Assembly: GCA_947488175.1 (NCBI GenBank)
Contig: CANKYO010000005.1
Location: forward strand, 248,001-312,000
Source of the DNA: an uncultured Paracoccaceae bacterium
GTDB lineage: Bacteria; Pseudomonadota; Alphaproteobacteria; Rhodobacterales; Rhodobacteraceae
Direction of reading: 5' to 3'
Length of the DNA: 64,000 bases
Within the stretch, counting starts at the first letter, position 1. Every line of letters begins with the position of its first letter. This document shows, in pieces, positions 27,148-35,453 of the stretch. A model generated the notes under the pieces. It ran no database searches. It was not told the DNA's origin and saw nothing but the letters and a program-made list of their open reading frames with translations. Position numbers and translations under genes: made by a program.

Positions 27148-27178
27148 TATTTGAAACTTGGTTTTGGATATTGATACT
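27148..27178 (+). promoter_or_regulatory. Candidate iclR promoter with overlapping imperfect operator
   Basis: TTGAAA (27151-27156) and GATACT (27173-27178) are 16 nt apart and face the IclR gene. An imperfect inverted repeat, TAT-N3-AAAC around TTG with GTTT-N3-ATA (27148-27170), covers the -35 box. It lies between the two divergent operons, where an IclR-type regulator would bind. Confidence 0.35.
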
Positions 27179-27267
27179 AAACCGCGACTCGGCTAGCCTT
27201 GTCAACAGTCCAAGGCTGCACCGGAGAGGAGAACGGTGTCAAAGGCCGCAAAGGACGGGGAGGGATC

Positions 27268-28071
27268 ATGGGACATGTGACCGGTGACGGCACAGTCGGC
27301 AAAGCACTACATGTGCTGGATCAGGTGGCGGCCTTCGGTCGGCCTGTTCGGTTCGCCGAATTGCTGGCCCAGTCTGACTATCCCAAACCCACGCTTTACC
27401 GGTTCGTGCAGACGCTCACAAACCAGCAGATGTTGGCCTATGACCCGGATCGGCAGACCTATGCCCCCGGTATTCGGCTGGTACGGCTGGCCCACGCCGC
27501 CTGGGAACAATCAACGCTTGCGCCAATCGCGCGGCCACACATCGACGCGCTCAGCGCGGCGGTGGGCGAAACGGTGCATCTGGCGCAACTTGACAATGCG
27601 CAGGTGCTTTACGTCGATAAACGCAATGCGGGCAAGCCGGTGCAAATGTATAGCCAAGCAGGCAAGGTTGGCCCGGCCTATTGCACAGGTGTAGGCAAGG
27701 TGATGTTGGCCTTTACCGACACCGACAGCATGGATCGGATCATCGCGCAACAAAGCTTTCACAAATTTACCTTGCACACGCTGACAGATGCAGAGGCCCT
27801 GCGCGAAGAACTCGCCGATATCCGCAGCAACGGCTATGGCTTTGACCGCGAAGAACACGAACCGGGGATCATCTGCATCGCCATGCCGATCCTGTCAGAA
27901 GGGGGCCGGGTGCTAGGGGCCTTGTCAGTCACCAGCACGACAGGGCGCACTAATCTGGCCGGGCTCGAAGGCTATGTGCCGATTTTGAAAGAGACTGCCG
28001 AAAAGATCGCAAGGGACGCCCAGAACTGGAGCTTCCCGGACTATGAAACAAAAGAAGCAACGAGGATTTAG
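27268..28071 (+). CDS. IclR-family transcriptional regulator of the galactoside locus
   Basis: A 267-residue protein with an N-terminal winged helix (TVGKALHVLDQVAAF... YPKPTLYRFVQTL) and an IclR effector domain ending GALSVTSTTGRTN. ATG 27268 is preceded by GGGGAGGG, which decides it against an upstream start at 27199. It is divergent from the transporter operon and 3 nt ahead of the transporter ATPase gene, so it most likely controls both operons in response to a sugar or pathway intermediate. Confidence 0.9.
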   Translation: MGHVTGDGTVGKALHVLDQVAAFGRPVRFAELLAQSDYPKPTLYRFVQTLTNQQMLAYDPDRQTYAPGIRLVRLAHAAWEQSTLAPIARPHIDALSAAVGETVHLAQLDNAQVLYVDKRNAGKPVQMYSQAGKVGPAYCTGVGKVMLAFTDTDSMDRIIAQQSFHKFTLHTLTDAEALREELADIRSNGYGFDREEHEPGIICIAMPILSEGGRVLGALSVTSTTGRTNLAGLEGYVPILKETAEKIARDAQNWSFPDYETKEATRI

Positions 28072-28074
28072 ACC

Positions 28075-29136
28075 ATGTCAGGTGTTACGCTGAACAAAGT
28101 GATCAAGCGCTACGGCGATGTGCAGGTGATCCACGGGATTGATCTGGAAATCAATGACGGCGAATTCTGCGTCTTCGTGGGCCCGTCGGGCTGCGGCAAG
28201 TCCACGCTCTTGCGGATGGTGGCGGGGTTGGAGGAAACCACCGAAGGCCAGATCAATATCGGCACCCGTGACGTGACCCGCATGGATCCGTCCGAACGTG
28301 GTGTCGCGATGGTGTTCCAGACCTACGCGCTTTACCCGCATATGACGGTCAAGGACAACATGGGCTTCGGGTTGAAGATGAACGGTCACCCCAAACCCGA
28401 GATCGACAAGAAAGTGGCCGAGGCCACCCGTATTCTGAAACTGGAACAATTTCTGGATCGCAAACCTTCGGCCCTGTCCGGTGGTCAGCGCCAGCGTGTG
28501 TCCATCGGCCGCGCGATTGTGCGCGGGCCGGAGGTGTTCCTGTTCGATGAACCGCTCTCGAACCTTGACGCGGAACTACGGGTGGAAATGCGCGTCGAAA
28601 TCGCCCGCCTGCACAAGGAAATCGGGGCGACCATGATCTACGTCACCCATGATCAGGTCGAGGCGATGACACTGGCCGACAAGATCGTGGTGCTGCGCCT
28701 TGGTAAAATCGAACAGGTGGGCGCGCCGATGGATCTTTATCGCGATCCCGACAACAAATTTGTGGCTGGCTTTATCGGGTCACCCGCGATGAACTTTGTG
28801 AACGGCGTCGCCAATGGCGGCAGCGTCAGCGCGCCGGGCCTTGGCGCCAGCTTTGATGGTTTGATCAGCACCGCCTATGACGGCAAAGCGGTCAGTGTCG
28901 GTGCCCGGCCGGAACATATCCTGATTGATCCCGCTGGTGACACCCACATTGTCGAGCTGACAGAAAGCCTGGGCGGCGTATCATTCGCCTATCTGACCAG
29001 CGACACCGGCGAGCGTGTGATCGTCGAGGAACGGGGCGATGACCGCTCTGCCGAAGGGGCGAAAGTAGGTATTCACATCGATCCCAAGCGCATCTATCTG
29101 TTCGACGCAGAAACAGAGGCGCGCATTCGCAGCTAG
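28075..29136 (+). CDS. Sugar ABC transporter ATPase (UgpC/MalK/MsmX type)
   Basis: A 353-residue CUT1 ATPase. Walker A GPSGCGKS is at residues 36-43, the signature LSGGQRQR near 135, Walker B FLFDEPLSNLD near 155, and a TOBE-containing regulatory domain spans about 240-353. It should energise the two permeases of the divergent operon, which lacks its own ATPase. The 3-nt gap after iclR shows co-transcription with the regulator. Confidence 0.93.
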   Translation: MSGVTLNKVIKRYGDVQVIHGIDLEINDGEFCVFVGPSGCGKSTLLRMVAGLEETTEGQINIGTRDVTRMDPSERGVAMVFQTYALYPHMTVKDNMGFGLKMNGHPKPEIDKKVAEATRILKLEQFLDRKPSALSGGQRQRVSIGRAIVRGPEVFLFDEPLSNLDAELRVEMRVEIARLHKEIGATMIYVTHDQVEAMTLADKIVVLRLGKIEQVGAPMDLYRDPDNKFVAGFIGSPAMNFVNGVANGGSVSAPGLGASFDGLISTAYDGKAVSVGARPEHILIDPAGDTHIVELTESLGGVSFAYLTSDTGERVIVEERGDDRSAEGAKVGIHIDPKRIYLFDAETEARIRS

Positions 29137-29140
29137 GGCA

Positions 29141-29186
29141 CCAGAATTTTCGAAAATTCTGGACAAAATTCTTACCAAGAATTTTG
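29141..29186. repeat. Two adjacent AATTTT-type palindromes
   Basis: A perfect 22-nt palindrome at 29141-29162 has arms CCAGAATTTTC and its complement. It is followed at once by CAAAATTCTT (29164-29173), ACC, AAGAATTTTG (29177-29186). The unit follows the ATPase stop and precedes ilvA. It matches the two-hairpin element at 11049-11108 in design and core sequence, so it is likely a dispersed terminator-like or repetitive extragenic element. Confidence 0.65.
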
Positions 29187-29224
29187 GCACAGGCCGCGCC
29201 GGCGCGCACCAGGGGGAGGTGCCG

Positions 29225-30436
29225 GTGACATTGCACGTTGACGATATTCGTGCCGCTTATGAGGCGATCCAATCCGCCACCATCCGCACGCCCACCGTTC
29301 CCGCCACCCGGCTGTCGCACCATCTGGGCATCGACCTTTATCTCAAGCTTGAAAACCTGCAGCACACGAATGCCTTCAAGGCGCGCGGTGCGCTGGCCAA
29401 GCTGCTGACCCTGTCCGAAGACGCGCGCAAACATGGCGTCATCGCCTGCAGCGCGGGCAACCACGCGCAAGGCGTCGCCTTTCACGCCACGCAACTGGGC
29501 ATTCCGTCCACCATCGTGATGCCCGAAGGCACGCCCTTCAACAAAATCCAGCGTACCAGCGATCTGGGGGCTGAGGTGGTGATCCATGGGGCTGGCTTTG
29601 ACGACAGCGTGCAATTCACGCTCAATCTGGCGGCGGCGCGGGGGATGACCTTCATCCACCCCTTTGATGATCCTGTTGTGGCCGCCGGGCAGGGCACCGT
29701 CGCGCTTGAGATGCTCGAACAGCAACCCGATCTGGATTGCATCGTCGTGCCCATTGGCGGTGGCGGGCTGATCGCGGGGATCGCCGTGGCGGCGAAGGCC
29801 ATCAAACCCGAGATCGAAATCATCGGCGCGCAGGCCCATGTCTTTGACGCGGCCAAGGCCCATTTCGACGACACCAGGCCCAATTTCGCCGGGTCCACGC
29901 TGGCCGAGGGCATCGCCGTGCGTAAACCCAGCCCCGAAAACCTTGCCATTATCCGCAAGCTGGTCGACCGGGTGGACAGCGCCACTGAGCCGGAAATCGA
30001 ACAGGCGGTATTCGATCTGTTATCCTATGAAAAACTTGTCGCCGAAGGGGCCGCCGGTGCGGGGCTGGCCGTCATCAAGAAACATCTCGACCATTTTTCG
30101 GGTAAGAAAGTCGGGCTGGTCGTCTGCGGCGGCAATATCGACTCCCGGTTGCTGTCGACCCTGATCGTGCGGGGCCTGATGCGCGACGGGCGGATCACCC
30201 GGCTGGTGTTCGAGATTGACGATACACCCGGGCAACTCTCCAAGATTTCAACGATCATCGGGGATGCGGGGGCGAATGTTATCGAGGTCATCCACCAGCG
30301 GATGATGCAAAGCGTTTCGCTGAAACAGGCGGAACTGGAAATCGTGATCGAAGCCCGCGATCAGACCCATGTGGACAGTATTCTAGAAGTTCTGCGCGAC
30401 GCTGGGCTGAAGGTGCGGGTGCCGCAGGATTTGTGA
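29225..30436 (+). CDS. ilvA: Threonine ammonia-lyase (biosynthetic/catabolic type with ACT domain)
   Basis: A PLP-dependent fold II enzyme that deaminates threonine to 2-oxobutyrate. The PLP Lys52 is in HTNAFKARGA; the SAGNHAQGVAF and PIGGGGLIAG loops are typical. A single ACT domain lies at the C terminus (about 325-403, RLVFEIDDTPGQLSKI). I favour GTG 29225 because AGGGGGAGG ends 5 nt before it; a GTG at 29219 overlaps that ribosome site. Length is 403 residues. Confidence 0.92.
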   Translation: MTLHVDDIRAAYEAIQSATIRTPTVPATRLSHHLGIDLYLKLENLQHTNAFKARGALAKLLTLSEDARKHGVIACSAGNHAQGVAFHATQLGIPSTIVMPEGTPFNKIQRTSDLGAEVVIHGAGFDDSVQFTLNLAAARGMTFIHPFDDPVVAAGQGTVALEMLEQQPDLDCIVVPIGGGGLIAGIAVAAKAIKPEIEIIGAQAHVFDAAKAHFDDTRPNFAGSTLAEGIAVRKPSPENLAIIRKLVDRVDSATEPEIEQAVFDLLSYEKLVAEGAAGAGLAVIKKHLDHFSGKKVGLVVCGGNIDSRLLSTLIVRGLMRDGRITRLVFEIDDTPGQLSKISTIIGDAGANVIEVIHQRMMQSVSLKQAELEIVIEARDQTHVDSILEVLRDAGLKVRVPQDL

Positions 30437-30447
30437 TGCGTAACACC

Positions 30448-30468
30448 GTCCCGGAGCTGATCCGGGAC
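30448..30468. terminator. Hairpin between convergent ilvA and soeC
   Basis: GTCCCGGA (30448-30455) pairs with TCCGGGAC (30461-30468) around GCTGA. It fills the 33-nt gap between two convergent stop codons, so a bidirectional terminator is the natural reading, although the T-run is weak on both sides. Confidence 0.6.
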
Positions 30469-30469
30469 C

Positions 30470-31342
30470 TCACCGTTTGCCGTAATACAGCCCCACCACA
30501 TGTTCGGCCTGCGCAAAGAACAGCCAGCGCAGGGTCAGAACCCCCGCGATATGGGCCAGCACGGCCAGCGCTGCAAAGACGTGCAAAAACGGCAGCAGCA
30601 GCAAAACCACCGGCAGCACGAATGCCAGTCCAATCGTGATGATCCGCAACTGATCGGCATGTTTGCGCCCCACCACATGAATGAACTCGCGCATCAGGTA
30701 ATTGGTGCCAGTATGCGGCGGCTCAAACGCGCGAACCTTGCCGATATGGCCCAACCCGGTGGCGGTTGCCATCGTCGTGCCAGCCTCGGCAAATCGCCGG
30801 TCGCCCATGCCCCATGCGAACATCTGCAAAATGCCCCCGATGATCAGCAGAACCGCAGCGATGCGGACCTGCCCGGCGAGCAAGGCACCACCGCCAAGCG
30901 ACAACAGCAGATACATCGCCGGGGTGGTCCAGTGCCGCCAGCGGGGCACGGTTTTCATCTGGGCATAGATCATCGACGTTGTGAACACGACGCCCAGCGA
31001 TGCCAGCCCGCCGATGATACCGACGAACTCCAGCCGGGTGCCCGCAAAAACCAGCCCCGCCCCGTAGATTGCCATCACGATCAGGGCAAAGACGGCGCAG
31101 ACACCTTCACGGCTCAGCCAGCTTGTCTTCCACTGGCTGAACGCCTTGATCGCCCGTTCGGGATGGCCGAGGTGAAACGTAGACGCAATCAATCCGCCGA
31201 CCGCAAAGAGATAGGCAATGGTAAACCAGATAAAAGCACTCCAACCCGTCGGGACCAGCACACCCATGCCAAGCCAGAACAACAGACCGAACCCAAGACC
31301 CGAAAACGTATTGAAAATGATAACTGATGCTGCGGGATGCAT
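30470..31342 (-). CDS. soeC: Membrane anchor of sulfite dehydrogenase, DmsC/SoeC-like
   Basis: A 290-residue polytopic protein of the DmsC/NrfD-like anchor family with about eight hydrophobic helices. It starts at ATG 31342, overlapping the soeB stop by one base (TAATG). It would pass electrons from the SoeB iron-sulfur chain to the quinone pool. The naming as SoeC rather than DmsC rests on the locus: the operon starts with xsc, which releases sulfite, and the catalytic subunit has no Tat signal. Confidence 0.85.
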   Translation of the reverse strand: MHPAASVIIFNTFSGLGFGLLFWLGMGVLVPTGWSAFIWFTIAYLFAVGGLIASTFHLGHPERAIKAFSQWKTSWLSREGVCAVFALIVMAIYGAGLVFAGTRLEFVGIIGGLASLGVVFTTSMIYAQMKTVPRWRHWTTPAMYLLLSLGGGALLAGQVRIAAVLLIIGGILQMFAWGMGDRRFAEAGTTMATATGLGHIGKVRAFEPPHTGTNYLMREFIHVVGRKHADQLRIITIGLAFVLPVVLLLLPFLHVFAALAVLAHIAGVLTLRWLFFAQAEHVVGLYYGKR

Positions 31343-32103
31343 TACTTCGCGCCTCCGGGTAGGGCGGACAGTGCCTTGTCCAGCCAATGGGCAAAGCCCG
31401 CGCCGTCCTGTGCCACAGGCTCAAGATAGGGTGCCAGAATATCGATCTGTGGCTCAACATCCTTGGGCCGCGGCGGCAGGTATTTGTTGACCGGTTTCGT
31501 GCCCTGCTCGGGCATCAGGTCGAACCCGCCACGTTCCGCGACCAGCTGCGACACATCACTGTCCGGGTCGCCAAGATCGCCAAAATGCCGGGCACCGGCT
31601 GGGCAGGTGCGCACGCAGGCAGGCTGGCGGTCTTCCTCGGGCAGGTTTTCGTTGTAAATCCGGTCAACGCAAAGGGTGCATTTCTTCATCACCCCTTCCT
31701 TGGCGTCCAACTCGCGCGCGCCATAAGGGCAGGCCCAGGCGCACAGACCACATCCGATACAGTCACTTTCATTGACCAGCACGATACCATCCTCGGCCCG
31801 CTTGTAACTGGCCCCGGTGGGGCAGACGGTCACGCAAGGGGCATCCTCGCAATGCAGACAGGATTTGGGGAAATGGATCAGCTGTGCGGTGCCCTGTTCC
31901 GGCTGCACCTCATAGGAATGCACGCGGTTCAGGAACGTCCCCGACGCGGCCCCGGAATAGGCGTTCTGGTCTGACAACGGCGCGCCATAGTTTTCGGTGT
32001 TCCAGCCCTTGCAGGACACCACACAGGCATGACAACCGACGCAAGTGTCCAGATCAATCACAAGGCCCAGCTTCTTGGCGGAGGGCGGGGGGAGTTGGGT
32101 CAT
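31342..32103 (-). CDS. soeB: Iron-sulfur subunit of sulfite dehydrogenase, DmsB/SoeB-like
   Basis: A 253-residue ferredoxin-like electron-transfer subunit with four Cys clusters: CVGCHACVVSC (21-31), CLHCEDAPCVTVCP, CIGCGLCAWACP and CTLCVDR with a later CVRTCP. This is the four [4Fe-4S] plan of the DmsB family. ATG 32103 overlaps the stop of the preceding 49-codon gene as ATGA. It would connect the cytoplasmic molybdenum subunit to the SoeC anchor. Confidence 0.9.
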   Translation of the reverse strand: MTQLPPPSAKKLGLVIDLDTCVGCHACVVSCKGWNTENYGAPLSDQNAYSGAASGTFLNRVHSYEVQPEQGTAQLIHFPKSCLHCEDAPCVTVCPTGASYKRAEDGIVLVNESDCIGCGLCAWACPYGARELDAKEGVMKKCTLCVDRIYNENLPEEDRQPACVRTCPAGARHFGDLGDPDSDVSQLVAERGGFDLMPEQGTKPVNKYLPPRPKDVEPQIDILAPYLEPVAQDGAGFAHWLDKALSALPGGAK

Positions 32104-32249
32104 ACAAAGGCCCTTTCGGATTGGGGCGGCATGGTCAGGCCGGAGGGTGCACAGGCACATGGGTCCCAAGTGACAATGAACCAGATGAAGCTACCAAATG
32201 TCAGGGTGACAAATGCAGCGATAAGGAGAAGGATTTGGCGGTTGGTCAT
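32100..32249 (-). CDS. 49-residue single-pass membrane protein inside the soe operon
   Basis: A short gene starting at ATG 32249 and ending in TGA that overlaps the soeB ATG as ATGA. The product begins MTNRQILLLIAAFVTLTFGS, has one transmembrane helix (about residues 5-27), then TWDPCACAPSG with Cys31 and Cys33, and a short polar tail. It starts 4 nt after the 121-residue gene. Tight coupling on both sides supports a real gene. It could be an assembly or stability subunit of the SoeABC complex; the CxC pair may bind metal or form a disulfide. I do not recognise a family. Confidence 0.75.
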   Translation of the reverse strand: MTNRQILLLIAAFVTLTFGSFIWFIVTWDPCACAPSGLTMPPQSERAFV

Positions 32250-32253
32250 ACTA

Positions 32254-32619
32254 CTAACCCTCGACTGGCACTGCGGCGGCCCGGCAAATTTCGCGCAGTG
32301 CAGCTAGCACCTTCACGCGATCTGGTGACTGCGGAGGGATTTCGATGCGTAAGGCATCGATTGCATCAGAGCACACTGTCTTGTCGACGGTAAGTGTAAC
32401 GGCCGACGGCTCTATCTTGATCCAGCGCACCAGATCGTAGCCACTGTTCGACTGATCATTGACTTCGATGTGAAGCCCCCCAAGGCCGAGGGCCTTGTCT
32501 TGCGGATCTGACCCATCAGCCAAGGAAAGCGTTACATACTCTGCGCCCGCGCTGTCAGTTGCGAAGCCTACATAGGTTGCACCGTCTTCCTCGAATGCGG
32601 ACAAAATGTTGGCGATCAT
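32254..32619 (-). CDS. Small protein resembling immunity protein 10 (Imm10), inside the soe operon
   Basis: A 121-residue acidic soluble protein. ATG 32619 overlaps the soeA stop as ATGA, which decides against longer starts inside soeA. The segment LHIEVNDQSNSGYDLV (49-64) with an upstream EYVTLSLA strand resembles my recollection of the Imm10 family of polymorphic-toxin immunity proteins (aromatic/acidic ..DQ..SGY..). No toxin gene is adjacent. Here it may instead be an accessory factor for SoeA maturation. The family call is tentative; the gene itself is well supported by its overlaps. Confidence 0.7.
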   Translation of the reverse strand: MIANILSAFEEDGATYVGFATDSAGAEYVTLSLADGSDPQDKALGLGGLHIEVNDQSNSGYDLVRWIKIEPSAVTLTVDKTVCSDAIDALRIEIPPQSPDRVKVLAALREICRAAAVPVEG

Positions 32620-35441
32620 TCCCCAACCTTCCATTCCAGTGCGCTCGGCCCCTTGCCCACCGGCGACTTGATCGGGGGCAGCGCCGGTTGTGCCTCGTTC
32701 GGCACCGCGGATTTCTCGATCTTCACGCGCAGATCGAACCACGCCGCCTGACCAGTGATCGGGTCGGAATTGGCCCATCGCAACCCGTCCCCCTTGGGTG
32801 GCAGCAATTCATGGATCAGGTGGTTCAGCAGGAACCCCTTGGTCGCCTCGCTCGCATCCTCACCCAGCGCCCAGGCGCCCTTGCGCTTGCCGATGGCGTT
32901 CCAGGTCCAGACGGTGTTTTCGTTCAGCGAGGCCTGATGCGCCACGGGCACCACGATGGACCCATGCGCCGATGTCACCTTGGCCCAATCACCCTCCGCA
33001 AACCCGTTCGCCTCCCACACTTTGGTCGGGACATAAAGCGGGTTATGCCCGTGGATCTGGCGCAGCCAGGCGTTCTGTGTGCCCCAGGAATGATACATCG
33101 CCATAGGCCGCTGGGTCAGGGCGTGGATCGGGTATTCCACCGGGTCCACATGCCCATCCTCGAAAGGCAGATACCAGATCGGCAGTGGGTCCATCGTGAC
33201 CTTGATACGGCCACGCAGATGCTCTGGTGGCTGGCGGGTGCCGATCCCTTCGGCGGCCGCCTGAAACTTGCGCAGGGGTTCGACGTAAAGCTGAAAGATA
33301 TAGGGCTGTTCCACATCGTAGAACCCCATCTTCACCGCCCAGTCCTGATAATCCTTGCTGAACGGTTTATAATAGGCGGCATTTTCGGGAACATGCTCGA
33401 TCCAGAACCCGCCATTGTCGATATAGGCCTGTAACTGGTCGGGGTTCACATCGCCACGGCCTTTGCCGGATCCGTCCGCGTTGCGGAAACCGGCCAGCGG
33501 ACCGATGCCGGGGCGGCGGATATGGTTGGTGATGTAATCGGCATAATCGGCGTATTTCTGGCTGCCATCGTCATTGACAAATCCAGGCAGACCCAGCCGC
33601 CCACCCAGATCGCACAGGACCGACTGGAACCCGCGCACATCGCGGTCCGGCTCCACCACCGGCCAGCGGATCGCATCGGCCACGCCGTCAGCCTCGCAGA
33701 TCGGGCGATCCAGCAGCGAAATGCAATCATGCCGCTCCAGATAGGTCGTGTCGGGCAGGATCAGATCGGCATAGGCCACCATTTCTGACGAATAGGCATC
33801 CGAATAGATGATGTGCGGGATGACATATTCGCCATCCTCGCCCTTGTCCGTCAGCATCTTCATCACACCGCCGACATTCATCGACGAATTCCAGGACATG
33901 TTCGCCATATACATGAACAGCGTGTCGATCCTGTAGGGATCGCCCGCATGGGCGTTCGAAATCACCATATGCATCAGCCCATGGGCCGACATCGGGTTTT
34001 CCCAACTATACGCCTTGTCGATCCGGGTCGGCTTGCCGTCCGCATCGATCAGCAGGTCTTCGGGCCCATGGGTATAGCCCAGATGCGGACCATCCAGCGC
34101 CGCACCCGGCGTGACCTTGCCATGCGGTTTCGGGTGTGCCGTCGCAGGCTTGGGGTAGGGCGGTTTGAACCGCATCCCCCCCGGCACCTCGACGGACCCA
34201 AGGATGATTTGCAGCACGTGAAGCGCGCGGCAGGTCTGGAACCCGTTGGAATGCGCCGAAATACCGCGCATCGCGTGGAATGACACTGGTCGCCCCACCA
34301 TCTTTTCGTGTTTCTTGCCCCGGAAATCCGTCCACTCCCGATCAAGCTCAATCGCCTCGTCAAAGGCGACGCGGGCCAGATCAGCCGCAATCGCGCGAAT
34401 ACGTTTCGCCGAAATACCGCAGCTTTCCGCAACTGCCTCTGGCGCATAATCATCCGACAGATAGCGATCCGCCATCAGGTGAAACACCGGACGGTGGGTC
34501 ACACCCTTGGCGCGGTGGGTTGCGGCCAGATCAGGCTCCACCCCTTGTCCGTTCCACGGGGCCAGTGCCCCGGTGCGCCGGTCGATAACCTGCGGCTGAC
34601 CATCGGCATCGCGCAAAAACAGGCCAAACTGATCCGATTTGGAGTCTTCATTCACCAGCACAGACGCATTGGTGAATCGCGCCAGATAATCCAGATCAAC
34701 CTTACCCGCCTTCATCAGACAATGGATCAGCGCGAGGATGAACTGACCATCGGTGCCCGGTGTAATGCCCACCCAATCATCGGCCACAGCATTATAGCCG
34801 GTCCTGATCGGGTTCACCCCGATCATCCGCGCCCCACGCGCCTTGATCTTGCCGATGCCCATCTTAATGGGGTTGCTGTCATGGTCCTCGGCCACGCCGA
34901 ACAGCATGAACAGCTTCGTATGGTCCCAATCCGGCTGACCAAATTCCCAGAACGCACCGCCCATGGTGTAGATGCCAGCGGCGGCCATATTCACCGAACA
35001 GAACCCCCCATGGGCGGCATAATTCGGGGTGCCAAACCCTTGTGCCCAGAAGGATGTGAACGATTGCGACTGATCGCGACCCGTGAAGAACGCCAGCTTC
35101 TCCGGGGCTTCGGCACGAATGGGCGCCAGCCAATCCGTCGCAATCGTCAGCGCCTCTTCCCAGGAAATCTCCTCAAACTCGCCCGACCCGCGGGGGCCGA
35201 CCCGTTTCAGCGGCGCCCGCAGCCGCGACGGCGCGTTGTGCTGCATGATGCCCGCGCTGCCCTTGGCACACAGCACACCCCGGTTCACCGGATGATCCTT
35301 GTTGCCCTCGATATAGGCGACCTTGCCCCCCTTCATATGCACATTGATCCCGCAGCGGCAGGCGCACATGTAGCAGGTCGTCTTGCGCACCTCGTCCGAC
35401 ACTTTGGGTGATGTATCCAGTTGCGGCTGATCAAGGGACAT
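32616..35441 (-). CDS. soeA: Molybdopterin oxidoreductase, probable sulfite dehydrogenase catalytic subunit SoeA
   Basis: A 941-residue DMSO-reductase-family enzyme. The N-terminal [4Fe-4S] ligands are Cys23, Cys26, Cys30 and Cys58 (CYMCACRC...LCAKG). The protein starts MSLDQPQLDTS with no twin-arginine signal, so it works in the cytoplasm, as known for SoeABC-type sulfite-oxidising enzymes. Its place in one operon with xsc and two TSUP permeases fits oxidation of sulfite released from sulfoacetaldehyde to sulfate. Other substrates of this broad family (polysulfide, thiosulfate, tetrathionate) cannot be excluded from sequence alone. Confidence 0.88.
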   Translation of the reverse strand: MSLDQPQLDTSPKVSDEVRKTTCYMCACRCGINVHMKGGKVAYIEGNKDHPVNRGVLCAKGSAGIMQHNAPSRLRAPLKRVGPRGSGEFEEISWEEALTIATDWLAPIRAEAPEKLAFFTGRDQSQSFTSFWAQGFGTPNYAAHGGFCSVNMAAAGIYTMGGAFWEFGQPDWDHTKLFMLFGVAEDHDSNPIKMGIGKIKARGARMIGVNPIRTGYNAVADDWVGITPGTDGQFILALIHCLMKAGKVDLDYLARFTNASVLVNEDSKSDQFGLFLRDADGQPQVIDRRTGALAPWNGQGVEPDLAATHRAKGVTHRPVFHLMADRYLSDDYAPEAVAESCGISAKRIRAIAADLARVAFDEAIELDREWTDFRGKKHEKMVGRPVSFHAMRGISAHSNGFQTCRALHVLQIILGSVEVPGGMRFKPPYPKPATAHPKPHGKVTPGAALDGPHLGYTHGPEDLLIDADGKPTRIDKAYSWENPMSAHGLMHMVISNAHAGDPYRIDTLFMYMANMSWNSSMNVGGVMKMLTDKGEDGEYVIPHIIYSDAYSSEMVAYADLILPDTTYLERHDCISLLDRPICEADGVADAIRWPVVEPDRDVRGFQSVLCDLGGRLGLPGFVNDDGSQKYADYADYITNHIRRPGIGPLAGFRNADGSGKGRGDVNPDQLQAYIDNGGFWIEHVPENAAYYKPFSKDYQDWAVKMGFYDVEQPYIFQLYVEPLRKFQAAAEGIGTRQPPEHLRGRIKVTMDPLPIWYLPFEDGHVDPVEYPIHALTQRPMAMYHSWGTQNAWLRQIHGHNPLYVPTKVWEANGFAEGDWAKVTSAHGSIVVPVAHQASLNENTVWTWNAIGKRKGAWALGEDASEATKGFLLNHLIHELLPPKGDGLRWANSDPITGQAAWFDLRVKIEKSAVPNEAQPALPPIKSPVGKGPSALEWKVGE

Positions 35442-35453
35442 GGGGCAAACCTT

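Noticed and set aside
28892..29863. 323-codon minus-strand open frame antisense to ilvA and the ATPase gene
   Set aside because: It spans two real plus-strand genes and the palindromic repeat between them, and has no coherent domain content.
34308..35411. 367-codon plus-strand open frame antisense to soeA
   Set aside because: SoeA has clear Fe-S and molybdopterin motifs on the other strand; the antisense frame has shadow-like composition.
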